Shown: in pieces, positions 51,425-61,000 of the stretch | How positions within the stretch are numbered: the first letter of the stretch is position 1 | How the letters are laid out: every line of letters begins with the position of its first letter | Assembly (NCBI GenBank): GCA_965214915.1 | Contig: CBDCCP010000003.1 | Coordinates: 248,001 to 312,000, forward strand | Length of the DNA: 64,000 bases | Direction of reading: 5' to 3' | Source: CATQHP01 sp965214915 | GTDB taxonomy: Bacteria; Acidobacteriota; Terriglobia; Bryobacterales; UBA6623 | Program-made: the position numbers and the translations under genes | Notes under the pieces: model-generated | Told to the model about the DNA's origin: nothing | Seen by the model: the letters and a program-made list of their open reading frames with translations, nothing else | The model's database searches: none

Positions 51425-52816
51425 TTAGAAGTGGATCGCTCGGCCGTCCAGATCGAGGGCGGCTTCTTTGAGCGTTTCGGCCAGTGTCGGGTGTGCGTGG
51501 CTCGCACGCGCCACGTCCTCCGCGCTCGCTCCGAATTCGATTGCGGCGGCGGCTTCGGCGATGAGGTCGCCGGCCCGCGGGCCGACGATGTGTACGCCGA
51601 GCAGGCGGTCGGTCTCGGCGTCGGCGAGCATTTTCACGAAGCCGTCCACGGCGCCCAGCGCACGCGCGCGGCCGCTGGCGCGGAAGGGGAATTTGCCCTT
51701 GCGGAAGGCGGCTCCGACGGCTGTGAGTTGCTCTTCGGTCTTGCCGACGGCGGCGACTTCCGGGTGGGTATAGCAGACTCCCGGGATGGCGTCGTAATTG
51801 ACATGGCCGTAGCCGGTAACGATGCGTTCGACGCAGGCGATGCCTTCTTCCGCGGCTTTGTGCGCCAGCATCGGGCCGGCGATGACGTCTCCGATGGCGA
51901 ATACCCCCGGCGCGGACGTCTCGTAACGGTCGTTGACCGGGATGCGGCCTTTCGAGTCGGCAGCGATGCCCAGAGCTTCCAGTCCCAGCCCGGCGGTATT
52001 GGGCCTGCGGCCGACCGCTACCAGAACGCGGTCGCCGGTCAGCGGCTCTGCGCCGTCGATGGCGACGATGCAGCGGGATCCTTCGACCCGCGCGCCGGTT
52101 ACGCGGGCGCCGAGCCGGAAGCGAAGCCCCTGCCGGGCGAAGAGCTTGTGGGCTTCGGCGGCGATCTCGGCGTCCATTCCGGGCAAGATGCGGTCGAGAT
52201 ACTCGACCACAGTGACGCGGGCGCCCAGTCTGCGCCAGACGGAACCCATCTCGAGGCCGATGTAGCCTGCGCCGATCACGATCAGGCGATCGGGCACGGC
52301 GGGGTAGGCCAGCGCTTCGGTTGACGTGCCGATGCGGCCGCCGTCGAGCTCGACTCCGGGCAGGGAGGCGGTTTCGCTGCCGGTGGCGATGACGATGCGC
52401 TCCGCTTCGACCGCGGTCGATCTTCCGGCGGCGTCGATGACTACTCGGCCCGGCGCTTGCAAGCGCGCATGGCCCTCATAGCGCGTGATCTTGTTCTTGC
52501 GGAACAGCGAGGCCACGCCGCTGGTGAGAGTTTTGACTACGCGGTCTTTCCGCGCAAGCATTTTCTGGAGATCGAGCGCGACGCCGGACAGGTTGACTCC
52601 GTGTACGCCGAGACCGCTTTTCGCCTGTTCGTACTGCTCGCTCGACTCGAGCAGGGCCTTGCTCGGAATGCAGCCGACGCGCAGGCAGACGCCGCCAAGC
52701 TCCTTGACCTTTTCGACGCAGGCCGTATCGAGGCCGAGTTGCGCCGCGCGGATGGCCGCGACGTAGCCGCCGGGGCCGGCGCCGATTACGAGCAAGTCAT
52801 GTTTTGCGTCCGGCAT
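51425..52816 (-). CDS. lpdA: Dihydrolipoyl dehydrogenase (E3)
   Basis: A 463-residue FAD-dependent disulfide oxidoreductase. FAD motif VIGAGPGGYVAAIRAAQLG, redox-active disulfide GGVCLRVGCIPSKALL (residues 41-56), NAD-binding IVIGAGYIGLEMGSVW, FAD-binding GVFAIGDVIAGPMLAHKA and the C-terminal HAHPTLAE with the catalytic His. It reoxidises the lipoyl groups of the 2-oxoglutarate dehydrogenase complex, whose E2 gene ends 32 bases upstream. Start at ATG 52816. Confidence 0.95.
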   Translation of the reverse strand: MPDAKHDLLVIGAGPGGYVAAIRAAQLGLDTACVEKVKELGGVCLRVGCIPSKALLESSEQYEQAKSGLGVHGVNLSGVALDLQKMLARKDRVVKTLTSGVASLFRKNKITRYEGHARLQAPGRVVIDAAGRSTAVEAERIVIATGSETASLPGVELDGGRIGTSTEALAYPAVPDRLIVIGAGYIGLEMGSVWRRLGARVTVVEYLDRILPGMDAEIAAEAHKLFARQGLRFRLGARVTGARVEGSRCIVAIDGAEPLTGDRVLVAVGRRPNTAGLGLEALGIAADSKGRIPVNDRYETSAPGVFAIGDVIAGPMLAHKAAEEGIACVERIVTGYGHVNYDAIPGVCYTHPEVAAVGKTEEQLTAVGAAFRKGKFPFRASGRARALGAVDGFVKMLADAETDRLLGVHIVGPRAGDLIAEAAAAIEFGASAEDVARASHAHPTLAETLKEAALDLDGRAIHF

Positions 52817-52848
52817 GGGATTGCTTGTCCGCGAGGCGTTGTTTTCAG

Positions 52849-54105
52849 TCAAATTTCGAGCAAAATGCGCAGCGGGTCTTCGATCGTTTCCTTGATGTGC
52901 TTGAGAAAAGTGACCGCCTCGCGGCCGTCGACCAGGCGATGGTCGTAGGTGAGGGCGAGGTACATCATCGGGCGGGCGACGATTTGGTCGCCGCGGACGA
53001 CTGCGCGCTGCTCGATGGCGTGCATGCCGAGGATGGCGCTTTGCGGCGCATTGACGATCGGCGTCGAGAGCATGGAGCCGTAGATGCCGCCGTTGCTGAT
53101 GGTGAAGGTGCCCCCTTGAAGCTCCGAGAGCTCGATGCGGTTCTGTTTGGCGCGCGCGCCGAAGTCGGCGACCGCTTTCTCGATTGCGGCGAAGCTGTGC
53201 GACTGGGCGTTGCGGATGACCGGCACGACCAGGCCCCGGCCTCCGCCCACGGCGATGCCGATGTCGCAATAGTTGCGGTAAACGATATCGCCGTCGCGAA
53301 TCGCCGCATTGACCGCGGGAACCGCTTGCAGCGCCTGCACGGAGGCTTTCACGAAGAACGACATGAAGCCGAGCTTGATGCCGTGGGTTTCGAGGAACCG
53401 TTCCTTGTGCCTGTTGCGCATCTCGATCACCGCTGACATGTCGGCTTCGTTGAACGTCGTCAGCAGGGCGGCGTTTTGCTGCGCCTGAACCAGGTTGCGC
53501 GCGACCGCCTTGCGCAAAGGCGTCATGGGGACGACCCGCTCTTCGCGGGCGCCGGCTGCCGGCGCGGCAACCGGAGGGGGCGAGGAGGGCGGCGGTGGAG
53601 CGGGTGGGGGAGCCGGCGCAGCGGCAGCCGGAGCCGGGGGAACAGGCGGAGCAGGCGCAGGCGGGGGCGGCGCCGCGCGCTCCTCGGCCGCGCGCGCGGC
53701 GTCTTCCTTGAGGATGCGCCCTCCCGGACCGGTTCCTTCGACTTCCGCCGCGGGCACGCCGCTTTGCGCCAGCAGGCGCTTCGCAGCCGGCATGACGCGC
53801 GGCTCCGCGGGTTTCGCCGGAGCGGGAGCGGGCGGCGGCTCCGCGGCTGCCGGAACGCCGTCTCCGGCGCCCTCCTCGATAATCGCAACGACGTCGCCGA
53901 CCGCCGCGGCCGCCCCGGTTTCCAATCGAATTTCCGTCAAGATCCCCGTTGCGGGCGCGGGCAACTCCATCGCCGCCTTATCCGTTTCGATTTCCACCAG
54001 CGCCTCGTCGATTTCCACGCGGTCGCCGACGCTCTTGCGCCATTCGCCGACTTGCACTTCGACGATCGATTCGCCCGCTTGCGGGATAATCACTTCTACT
54101 GGCAT
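52849..54105 (-). CDS. sucB: Dihydrolipoyllysine succinyltransferase (E2 of 2-oxoglutarate dehydrogenase)
   Basis: A 418-residue E2. It has one lipoyl domain (residues 2-77, lipoylated Lys in EIETDKAAMEL), a Pro/Ala linker, a peripheral-subunit-binding domain (MPAAKRLLAQSGVPAAEVEG), a second very Ala/Pro-rich linker, and a catalytic domain with the active-site YDHRLVDGREAV (HxxxDG). It sits between the E1 and E3 genes, spaced 31 and 32 bases, as expected for the TCA-cycle complex. A branched-chain or pyruvate E2 is unlikely given the E1 neighbour. Confidence 0.93.
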   Translation of the reverse strand: MPVEVIIPQAGESIVEVQVGEWRKSVGDRVEIDEALVEIETDKAAMELPAPATGILTEIRLETGAAAAVGDVVAIIEEGAGDGVPAAAEPPPAPAPAKPAEPRVMPAAKRLLAQSGVPAAEVEGTGPGGRILKEDAARAAEERAAPPPPAPAPPVPPAPAAAAPAPPPAPPPPSSPPPVAAPAAGAREERVVPMTPLRKAVARNLVQAQQNAALLTTFNEADMSAVIEMRNRHKERFLETHGIKLGFMSFFVKASVQALQAVPAVNAAIRDGDIVYRNYCDIGIAVGGGRGLVVPVIRNAQSHSFAAIEKAVADFGARAKQNRIELSELQGGTFTISNGGIYGSMLSTPIVNAPQSAILGMHAIEQRAVVRGDQIVARPMMYLALTYDHRLVDGREAVTFLKHIKETIEDPLRILLEI

Positions 54106-54136
54106 CGCATTTCCTTGTATCGCACGATTCCCCGCG

Positions 54137-57010
54137 TCAAGAGCCGACCGGCGCGAACGCCTCGTCGATCAGTTGCTGCTGCTCCATCTTGTGGCTGCCC
54201 GCGGACCCCGTCGCCGGACTCGCCGAGGCATGGCGGAAGACCCCCGAAAACGGCCGCCCGTCCGGCAGCTTGTCGAGAAAGCGCGCCCGCAGATACAACC
54301 AGGCGCCCATATTCTCGGGCTCTTCCTGAACCCAGACGGCCGGCGCGCCGGAAGCGAACGGCGCCAGCGCCTCGCTGACGGCATCGTCGCTCAACGGATA
54401 AAGCTGCTCGAATCGAACGAGCGCCGTATCTTCAAAGCCGCCGCCCTCTTTAGCGGCGAGCAGATCGTAATAGATCTTGCCCGAGCACAGGAGCAATTTC
54501 TTCACCGCCTGTGGGTTCTCGACCGGATCGACAAGAATTCTGCGGAAGACGCCCTTGCTCAACTCGTCCAGATCGGATTTGACCTGCGGGTGGCGCAACA
54601 GGCTCTTGGGACTCATGACCACCAGCGGCTTGCGCCAGGGACGCACGATCTGCCGCCGCAGCACATGAAAGATCTGCGCCGGCGTGGTCGGGTTGACGAC
54701 TTGCATGTTGTCTTCGGCGGCCAGTTGCAAGAACCGTTCCAGGCGGGCGCTCGAGTGCTCGGGGCCCTGGCCTTCGAAGCCGTGCGGCAGGAGCATGACC
54801 AGACCGCTCAGCCGCCCCCACTTGTCTTCGCCGCTGGCGATGAACTGGTCGACGATGACTTGCGCGGCGTTGACAAAATCGCCGAACTGCGCTTCCCAAA
54901 CGATCAGCCCGTCGGGCCAGTCGAGGCTGTAGCCCCACTCGAAGCCCAGCACTCCGGCCTCGGACAGCGGGCTGTTGTGAATTTCGAATTCGGCTTGGCG
55001 CGGCGACAGGTTCTGCAGCGGCGCGTAGGCTTTGCCGCTCTGCGTGTCGCGGAGCACCGCATGCCGATGGCTGAAGGTGCCGCGCTCGCAATCTTGCCCC
55101 GTGATGCGCACCTTGAGCCCGTCGGTCAGGATCGAGGCGAAAGCCAATGCTTCCGCCGCGGCCCAATCTAGGGCGCGCTCCCCTCTGGACATGGCCTCGC
55201 GGCTCTTGAGAATTTTTTCGATGCGGCGGTCGGCTTGAAAGTCTTGCGGCTTCGCGCCGAGCTTCATCAGCAGGGCGCGCAGACGCTTGTCGGCGACACC
55301 CGTGGCGACCTCGGCGACGCTCTTGTCCGTTCCCCCCTGGTAGCCGCTCCAGTGGCTGGTGCGGCGCCCTCCGGCGCCGACGTAGTCTTCGCTGCGCGCC
55401 GCCGAAAGCTCTTGCTCGAGGTGGCTGCGGCGCTCGGCGGCGATGCGGCGGGCTTCCTCTTCGGTCACTCCTCCCTGACTGAGCAGGTGTTCCAGGTAGC
55501 CCTCATGCACCGATTTGCGTTGGGCAATCGCGCGCACCATCAGCGGCTGGGTGAAGCTCGGCTCGTCGCTTTCGTTGTGTCCGTGACGGCGGTAGCCGTA
55601 CATGTCGATGACCGCGTCGCGGTGAAACGCATTGCGGAAGTCGATCGCCAGACGGACGACTTGGGCGACCGATTCGGGGTCCTCTCCGTTCACGTGGAAG
55701 ATCGGGATTTGCAGCATCTTGGCGATTCCCGACGCATACGTCGTGGAACGGCCCTGCTCCGGCCGAGTGGTGAAGCCGATCTGGTTGTTGGCCACGATAT
55801 GCATCGCGCCACCGACGGTATAGCCCGACAACTCGCTCAGATTGAGGGTTTCCTGAACGATGCCTTCGCCGGCAAACGCGGCGTCGCCGTGAATCAGCAC
55901 CAGCAGGCCGTGCTTGCGGCGGCGGTCGTAGTAGCGGTCTTGTTTGGCGCGCATACGGCCCATTGCAACCGGGTTGACGAACTCGAGATGGCTGGGGTTG
56001 AAGCACAACGCCAGATGGACCTTGTTGCCCTTGGCGGTGACCCAGTCGCCGCGGTAGCCCAAGTGGTACTTTACGTCGCCGCGGCCGCGGTGACGCTCGC
56101 GGTCCGCGTCGTCGAATTCTCTGAAAATCTCCTGGGCGCTCTTGCCCAAAATGTTGACGAGCACGTTCAGACGGCCGCGGTGGGCCATGCCGAGGACGAC
56201 TTGATCGACGCCGTGGTCGCCGGCTCGTTCGATGGCCAGATCGAGCAGCGGAATGAGGCTTTCGCACCCTTCCAGCGAAAAACTCTTCGCGCCGACGTAT
56301 TTTTTCTGGATGAACTCTTCGAAAATTACGGCGTCGGTCAGCCGCGTCAAAATGCGCAACTGGCGTCTGCGGCTGAGCTGCAGCCGATTGGCGGACCCTT
56401 CCATGCGTTTCTGCAGCCACTCGCGGACCGCCATGTCGTCGATATGCATGAACTGCACGCCGATCGAGCGGCAGTAGGTCTCGCGCAGGCGTTCGATCAC
56501 GGCGCCCACGTTCGGAGCGGCCCAGCCGGTCAGCGAGCTCGCAGAGACGGGGCGGTCCATGTAGGCCGGCGTCAGGCCGAAATACTCGGGTTCGAGCTCG
56601 GGAGGGGAAGGCCGCGGCAGCCCCAGCGGGTCGAGGTCGGCGGCCATGTGCCCGCGCACGCGATAGGCGCGTACGAGCTTGTCCACGCGGTCTTGCAAGC
56701 TTGCCGCGTCTTCGATCATTGCCTCGGCGACTTCGTAGGCATGGAGCAGCTTTTCGATGTTGTCCAGCGGCGGCGCATCGTTTTTCGGCGGGCCGGGCGC
56801 CGCCGGGGCCTGTGCTGCTTCCCGGGCCGGGGGCTCGGCCGGAGCGGCGCTCGTTTGAAGATCGTTTGCGTCCGCGCGGCGTTCCGGCAATTGCTCGAAG
56901 TAAGCTCGCCATTCCGCGGTAACCGAGTTCGGATCGCGCAGATAGTCGCTGTAGAGACTCTCGGCAAAAGCCAGGGAAATGTCGTTCGGCCGTTGCGATC
57001 GATCGCTCAT
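54137..57010 (-). CDS. sucA: 2-oxoglutarate dehydrogenase E1
   Basis: A 957-residue thiamine-diphosphate enzyme. The E1 N-terminal helix motif is LAFAESLYSDYLRDPNSVTA, followed by a flexible Ala/Pro linker. The ThDP site has MAHRGRLNVLVNILGK and GDAAFAGEGIVQETLNLS, the Mg-binding NNQIGFTT region is present, and the C-terminal transketolase-like region has VMLLPHGFEGQGPEHSSARLERFL. It decarboxylates 2-oxoglutarate and succinylates E2. ATG 57010 was chosen over the open frame upstream because MSDRSQRPNDISLAFAE matches family starts. Confidence 0.95.
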   Translation of the reverse strand: MSDRSQRPNDISLAFAESLYSDYLRDPNSVTAEWRAYFEQLPERRADANDLQTSAAPAEPPAREAAQAPAAPGPPKNDAPPLDNIEKLLHAYEVAEAMIEDAASLQDRVDKLVRAYRVRGHMAADLDPLGLPRPSPPELEPEYFGLTPAYMDRPVSASSLTGWAAPNVGAVIERLRETYCRSIGVQFMHIDDMAVREWLQKRMEGSANRLQLSRRRQLRILTRLTDAVIFEEFIQKKYVGAKSFSLEGCESLIPLLDLAIERAGDHGVDQVVLGMAHRGRLNVLVNILGKSAQEIFREFDDADRERHRGRGDVKYHLGYRGDWVTAKGNKVHLALCFNPSHLEFVNPVAMGRMRAKQDRYYDRRRKHGLLVLIHGDAAFAGEGIVQETLNLSELSGYTVGGAMHIVANNQIGFTTRPEQGRSTTYASGIAKMLQIPIFHVNGEDPESVAQVVRLAIDFRNAFHRDAVIDMYGYRRHGHNESDEPSFTQPLMVRAIAQRKSVHEGYLEHLLSQGGVTEEEARRIAAERRSHLEQELSAARSEDYVGAGGRRTSHWSGYQGGTDKSVAEVATGVADKRLRALLMKLGAKPQDFQADRRIEKILKSREAMSRGERALDWAAAEALAFASILTDGLKVRITGQDCERGTFSHRHAVLRDTQSGKAYAPLQNLSPRQAEFEIHNSPLSEAGVLGFEWGYSLDWPDGLIVWEAQFGDFVNAAQVIVDQFIASGEDKWGRLSGLVMLLPHGFEGQGPEHSSARLERFLQLAAEDNMQVVNPTTPAQIFHVLRRQIVRPWRKPLVVMSPKSLLRHPQVKSDLDELSKGVFRRILVDPVENPQAVKKLLLCSGKIYYDLLAAKEGGGFEDTALVRFEQLYPLSDDAVSEALAPFASGAPAVWVQEEPENMGAWLYLRARFLDKLPDGRPFSGVFRHASASPATGSAGSHKMEQQQLIDEAFAPVGS

Positions 57011-57123
57011 CGATGAGGCTTCTTCCGCCCTGCCGGCGCCCTTGCGGCGAACGCCTAAGCTTCTTCCATATGAACACTGCAAGCCGCGGGCGTCAAGGGA
57101 GGAAACATGCGATAAACGAGAGC

Positions 57124-57978
57124 ATGGGCAACAGCGTTTGGGAACGGCTTACATCCGGCGGACTGTTTTTGATCTCGGGCCCTTGCGTGATCGAGTCGGG
57201 CGGTCACGCCTTGAAGCTCGGCAGGGCGGTTGCCGCAGCCGCGGCCGCCGCCGGACTGCCGGCGGTATTCAAAGCGTCGTTCGACAAGGCGAACCGCACG
57301 CGCGTGGATGCGTTCCGCGGTCCGGGGCTGAAAGAAGGGCTGCGCATACTGAGCGAGGTGAAACGCGAAACCGAGCTGCCCGTGCTGACCGACGTTCACG
57401 AGACGCATCAGGTCGAGGCCGCGGCCGAGGTTTGCGATCTCGTCCAGATTCCGGCTTTTCTCTGCCGCCAGACGGAGCTGCTCGTTGCCGCCGGCAGGAG
57501 CGGCCGAATCGTCAACATCAAGAAGGGGCAGTTCCTCGCGCCGGAAGACATGCGTTACGCCGCCGACAAGGTTGCTTCGACGGGGAACCGCAGAATCCTG
57601 CTCACCGAACGCGGCAGCAGCTTCGGCTACCGCAACCTCGTGGTGGACTTCCGCGGGCTGGCGACGATGCGGAGGTTGGGTTACCCGACGGTGCTCGACG
57701 TCACCCACAGTCTGCAATTGCCCGGCGCTCAAGACGGCGCCAGCGGCGGACAGCCTGAGTTCATCGAGCCGCTGGCCCGCGCCGGCGCGGCCGTCGGGGT
57801 CGACGGTCTGTTCTTCGAAGTGCATGATTCGCCCGCAACCGCCAAATCGGACGGAGCGAACGCCTTGCGCCTGGAACTGCTGCCCGCGCTGCTCCAGCGG
57901 CTGGCGCAGATCCACCGTCTGACTTCGAGCTGGGGGCGGCCGGGCTGCTGCGCAGCCGATGGAGAGAGTGGCGAGTGA
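57124..57978 (+). CDS. kdsA: 3-deoxy-8-phosphooctulonate synthase
   Basis: A 284-residue KdsA that condenses arabinose 5-phosphate with phosphoenolpyruvate to make Kdo-8-phosphate for lipopolysaccharide. Typical stretches: LISGPCVIESGGHAL, FKASFDKANRTRVDAFRGPG, VLTDVHETHQV, QIPAFLCRQTELL, NIKKGQFLAPEDM, GYPTVLDVTHSLQLPG and VDGLFFEVHDSP. The start is ATG 57124; the strong GGGAGG lies 20 bases further upstream, before a two-codon frame (ATGCGATAA at 57107-57115). The last 20 residues are an extra tail. Diverges from sucA. Confidence 0.93.
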   Translation: MGNSVWERLTSGGLFLISGPCVIESGGHALKLGRAVAAAAAAAGLPAVFKASFDKANRTRVDAFRGPGLKEGLRILSEVKRETELPVLTDVHETHQVEAAAEVCDLVQIPAFLCRQTELLVAAGRSGRIVNIKKGQFLAPEDMRYAADKVASTGNRRILLTERGSSFGYRNLVVDFRGLATMRRLGYPTVLDVTHSLQLPGAQDGASGGQPEFIEPLARAGAAVGVDGLFFEVHDSPATAKSDGANALRLELLPALLQRLAQIHRLTSSWGRPGCCAADGESGE

Positions 57979-58024
57979 AAGTGGGGAGTAAAGCCGGCGC
58001 GGCGCTCCCGCTCGACGGCTTCTC

Positions 58025-61000
58025 TTACTCCACTGCTATCGTGACGCCGGGTTGACTCTTTTTGCCGTCTATGGCGAGAACCACTTCCGCCTCGTCGGAG
58101 GGCTCGATCCCCGGCGGCACTTCCACGACGACCACGTTCACCGCCGCCAGCGTCGGCGCCAAGCCGGAGAACAACACTTCCTCCTCGGCAACTTCCACGC
58201 CTCCGATCCATACCCGCGGACGCTCTATCGTGCGCCGCGCGTTGACGTTTGAGAAGTCCTCCAGACAGACGCCGTCGGGCTCGCACGAGTTCATGCCGTC
58301 AGCCAACGGCGGCTCTGCCGGCCCCAGCCCCGTGGCGTAAATTTCCACCGTATCTCCAGCGCGCGCCGGCCGGCTCGCGCCGCCGTAGCTGCGCGCCGCC
58401 GCCGGCGCCGCCTCGCCGGAGAACAGCGCCGCCGCTTGGCCCGTTCCCGCCCCCGACATCGTGAAGATGCCCGGAGCGTAAACGGTTGCGAAGAATCTCC
58501 GAGGATAGCTGCTCCCCGCCGGCGTCTCCACGACCACCGTGGCCAAAACCAGGGCCGCGCCCGGCGCCTTCTCTGCGGATCCCGCGGCCGTGGTAATGAT
58601 CCCTGCGGCGTCGACCCTGCGGATACGGCGGTTGTGGGTATCGGCGATGTAGAGGTTGCCCAATCCGTCCGCCGCGACGCCGCGGGGGGAAGAGAGCTGC
58701 GCCTGCGCCGCCGGGCCGCCGTCCCCGCTGAAACCGGCCGCGCCGGATCCCGCGGCCGTGGTAATGATCCCTGCGGCGTCGACCTTGCGGATGCGGTGGT
58801 TGTTGGTATCGGCGATGTAGAGGTTGCCCAGCCCGTCCGCCGCGACGCCGCGGGGGAAGGATAGCTGCGCCCGCGTCGCCGGCCCGCCGTCCCCGCTGAA
58901 ACCGGAGCCCCTGCCTCCCGCGACCGTGGTAATGATGCCCGCGGCGTCGACTTTGCGGATGCGGCTGCCGGCGGTGATGTAGAGGTTGTTGTCTCTATCC
59001 ACAGCCACGCTCGCGGGATTGGTCAACCGCGCCGCGGTCGCCGGGCCGCCGTCCCCTGTGGCCCCAATCCTGCCGTTTCCCGCAACCGTGGCGATCGTCC
59101 CTGCGGCGTCGACCTTGCGGATGCGGCGGTTGTTGGTATCGGCGATGTAGAGGTTGCCTGCCCCGTCCGCCGCGACGCCGCGGGGGAAGTTGAGTTGCGC
59201 TGCTGTCGCCGCGTCGCCGTCTCCGCTGAAACCGGAGCCCCTGCCTCCCGCGACCGTGGTAATCATCCCCGCAGTGTCGACCTTGCGGATGCGGCTGCCG
59301 CCGGCAATGTAAAAGTTGCCCCACCCGTCCACAGCCACGCTCGCAGGGTTGCTCAATCGCGCTGCTGTCGCCGGACCGCCGTCCCCTCCGGCCCCGCTGA
59401 CCCCGGTTCCCGCGGTCGTGGAAATGATTCCCGTGACGGCGTCGACCTTGCGGACGCGGCGGCTGCTCCCATCGGCGATATAGAGGTTGCCTACCCCGTC
59501 CAGCGCAACGTCTCGAGGCGATTCGAGTTGCGCTGCGGTCGCCGGACCGCCGTCCCCGTTGCCCACTCCCTCCCCGGTTTCCACCGTCGCGGGAATGAGG
59601 GTCTCCAGCCCCACAGCGGACGGCAACTGCGCCTCGATGCGCTGCGGCCCTACCGCGAACAGCGGCGCTTCCAGGCCGTCGAACAGCACCCGCGCGCCGC
59701 CCAGACTCACAGGCAGCGGAAAGCCCTGCGCCTCGACCGTTTCGCCGGACGTAAAATTCTTGCCCAGCACTGCGACCATCGAACCCGGCGCCACCGGCAG
59801 CGCTGCCGCTCCGAACGGACTCGTTCGTTCCCCAAACGCGCTCATGACGGCTGCGTTCACCACGCCAAGCTCCGCTACCGCCGGTCCCAGCGGCGGCAGC
59901 ACCGTCAGCACGATGTTCAACCGCGCCGTGACGCGCCCCCCGGAGCGGATGTACAGACGCCCGCGATGCGTCCCTTCTCTCAACCCGGACGGGTCCACCT
60001 TAACCGTGATCGCCGTCTCTTCGTCCTCGGCCAGGCTGCCCCTCGCCGGTTCCGCCGCGATCCAGCGTTGTCCGGGCTGCGCCACGAAGTCCGCCTCGCC
60101 GTTTTCTGCGTACAGCACGATTGTTTGGGATGCCGGCTCATCGTCCTGCGCCAGTCTGAACGGCAGCTTGAAAGCCCGCGCCCGCACCGCTGGAGCAAGG
60201 ATCTCTTCGATCTCTTCGCAGGGTAGGGGCTGCGGCTGAAAACCGGGAGTCTCGGGCATGGGCGACGGGAAGACGGTAGAAGCGTCGACTTTGCGGATGC
60301 GGTGATTGTTGGTATCGGCGATATAGAGATTGCCCGTTCCGGCCACCGCCGCGCCTTGGGGAGAGTTGAGTTGCGCTGCGGTCGCCGGGCCGCCGTCCCC
60401 GTTGAATCCCGCCGCGCCGCTGCCCGCGACCGTGGCAATCGTCCCCGCGGCGTCGACCCGGCGGATGCGGTGATTGCCGCTGTCGGCGATGTAGAGGCCG
60501 CCTGCCCCATCCACGGCCACGCCGCGAGGTCTGTTGAGTTGCGCTGCGGTCGCCGCGCCGCCGTCGCCGCTGAAACCGGAGCCGTTGCCTCCCGCCGCCG
60601 TGGTAATGATCCCCGCTGTGTCAACCTTGCGGATGCGGCTGCCGCCGGCGATGTAGAGGTTGCCCGCTCCGTCCACCGCCACGCTCTGGGGATAGCTCAC
60701 CCGCGCCTGGACTGCCGGCCCGCCGTCCCCTCCGGACCCAACCATGCCGTTTCCCGCGACCGTGGCAATCGTCCCCGCAGCGTCGACCTTGCGGATGCGG
60801 TGGTTGTTGGTATCGGCGATGTAAAAATTGCCCGCCCTATCCACGGCTACGCCGCGGGGAGAGCGCAACTGAGCCTGGTCCGCCGGGCCGCAATCGCCGC
60901 TGAAGCCGGCGCCGTTGCCTCCCGCCACCGTGGTGATAATCCCTGCGGCGTCGATCTTGCGGATGCGGTGGCCGGAGACGGTATAGAGGTTGCCGTCCCC

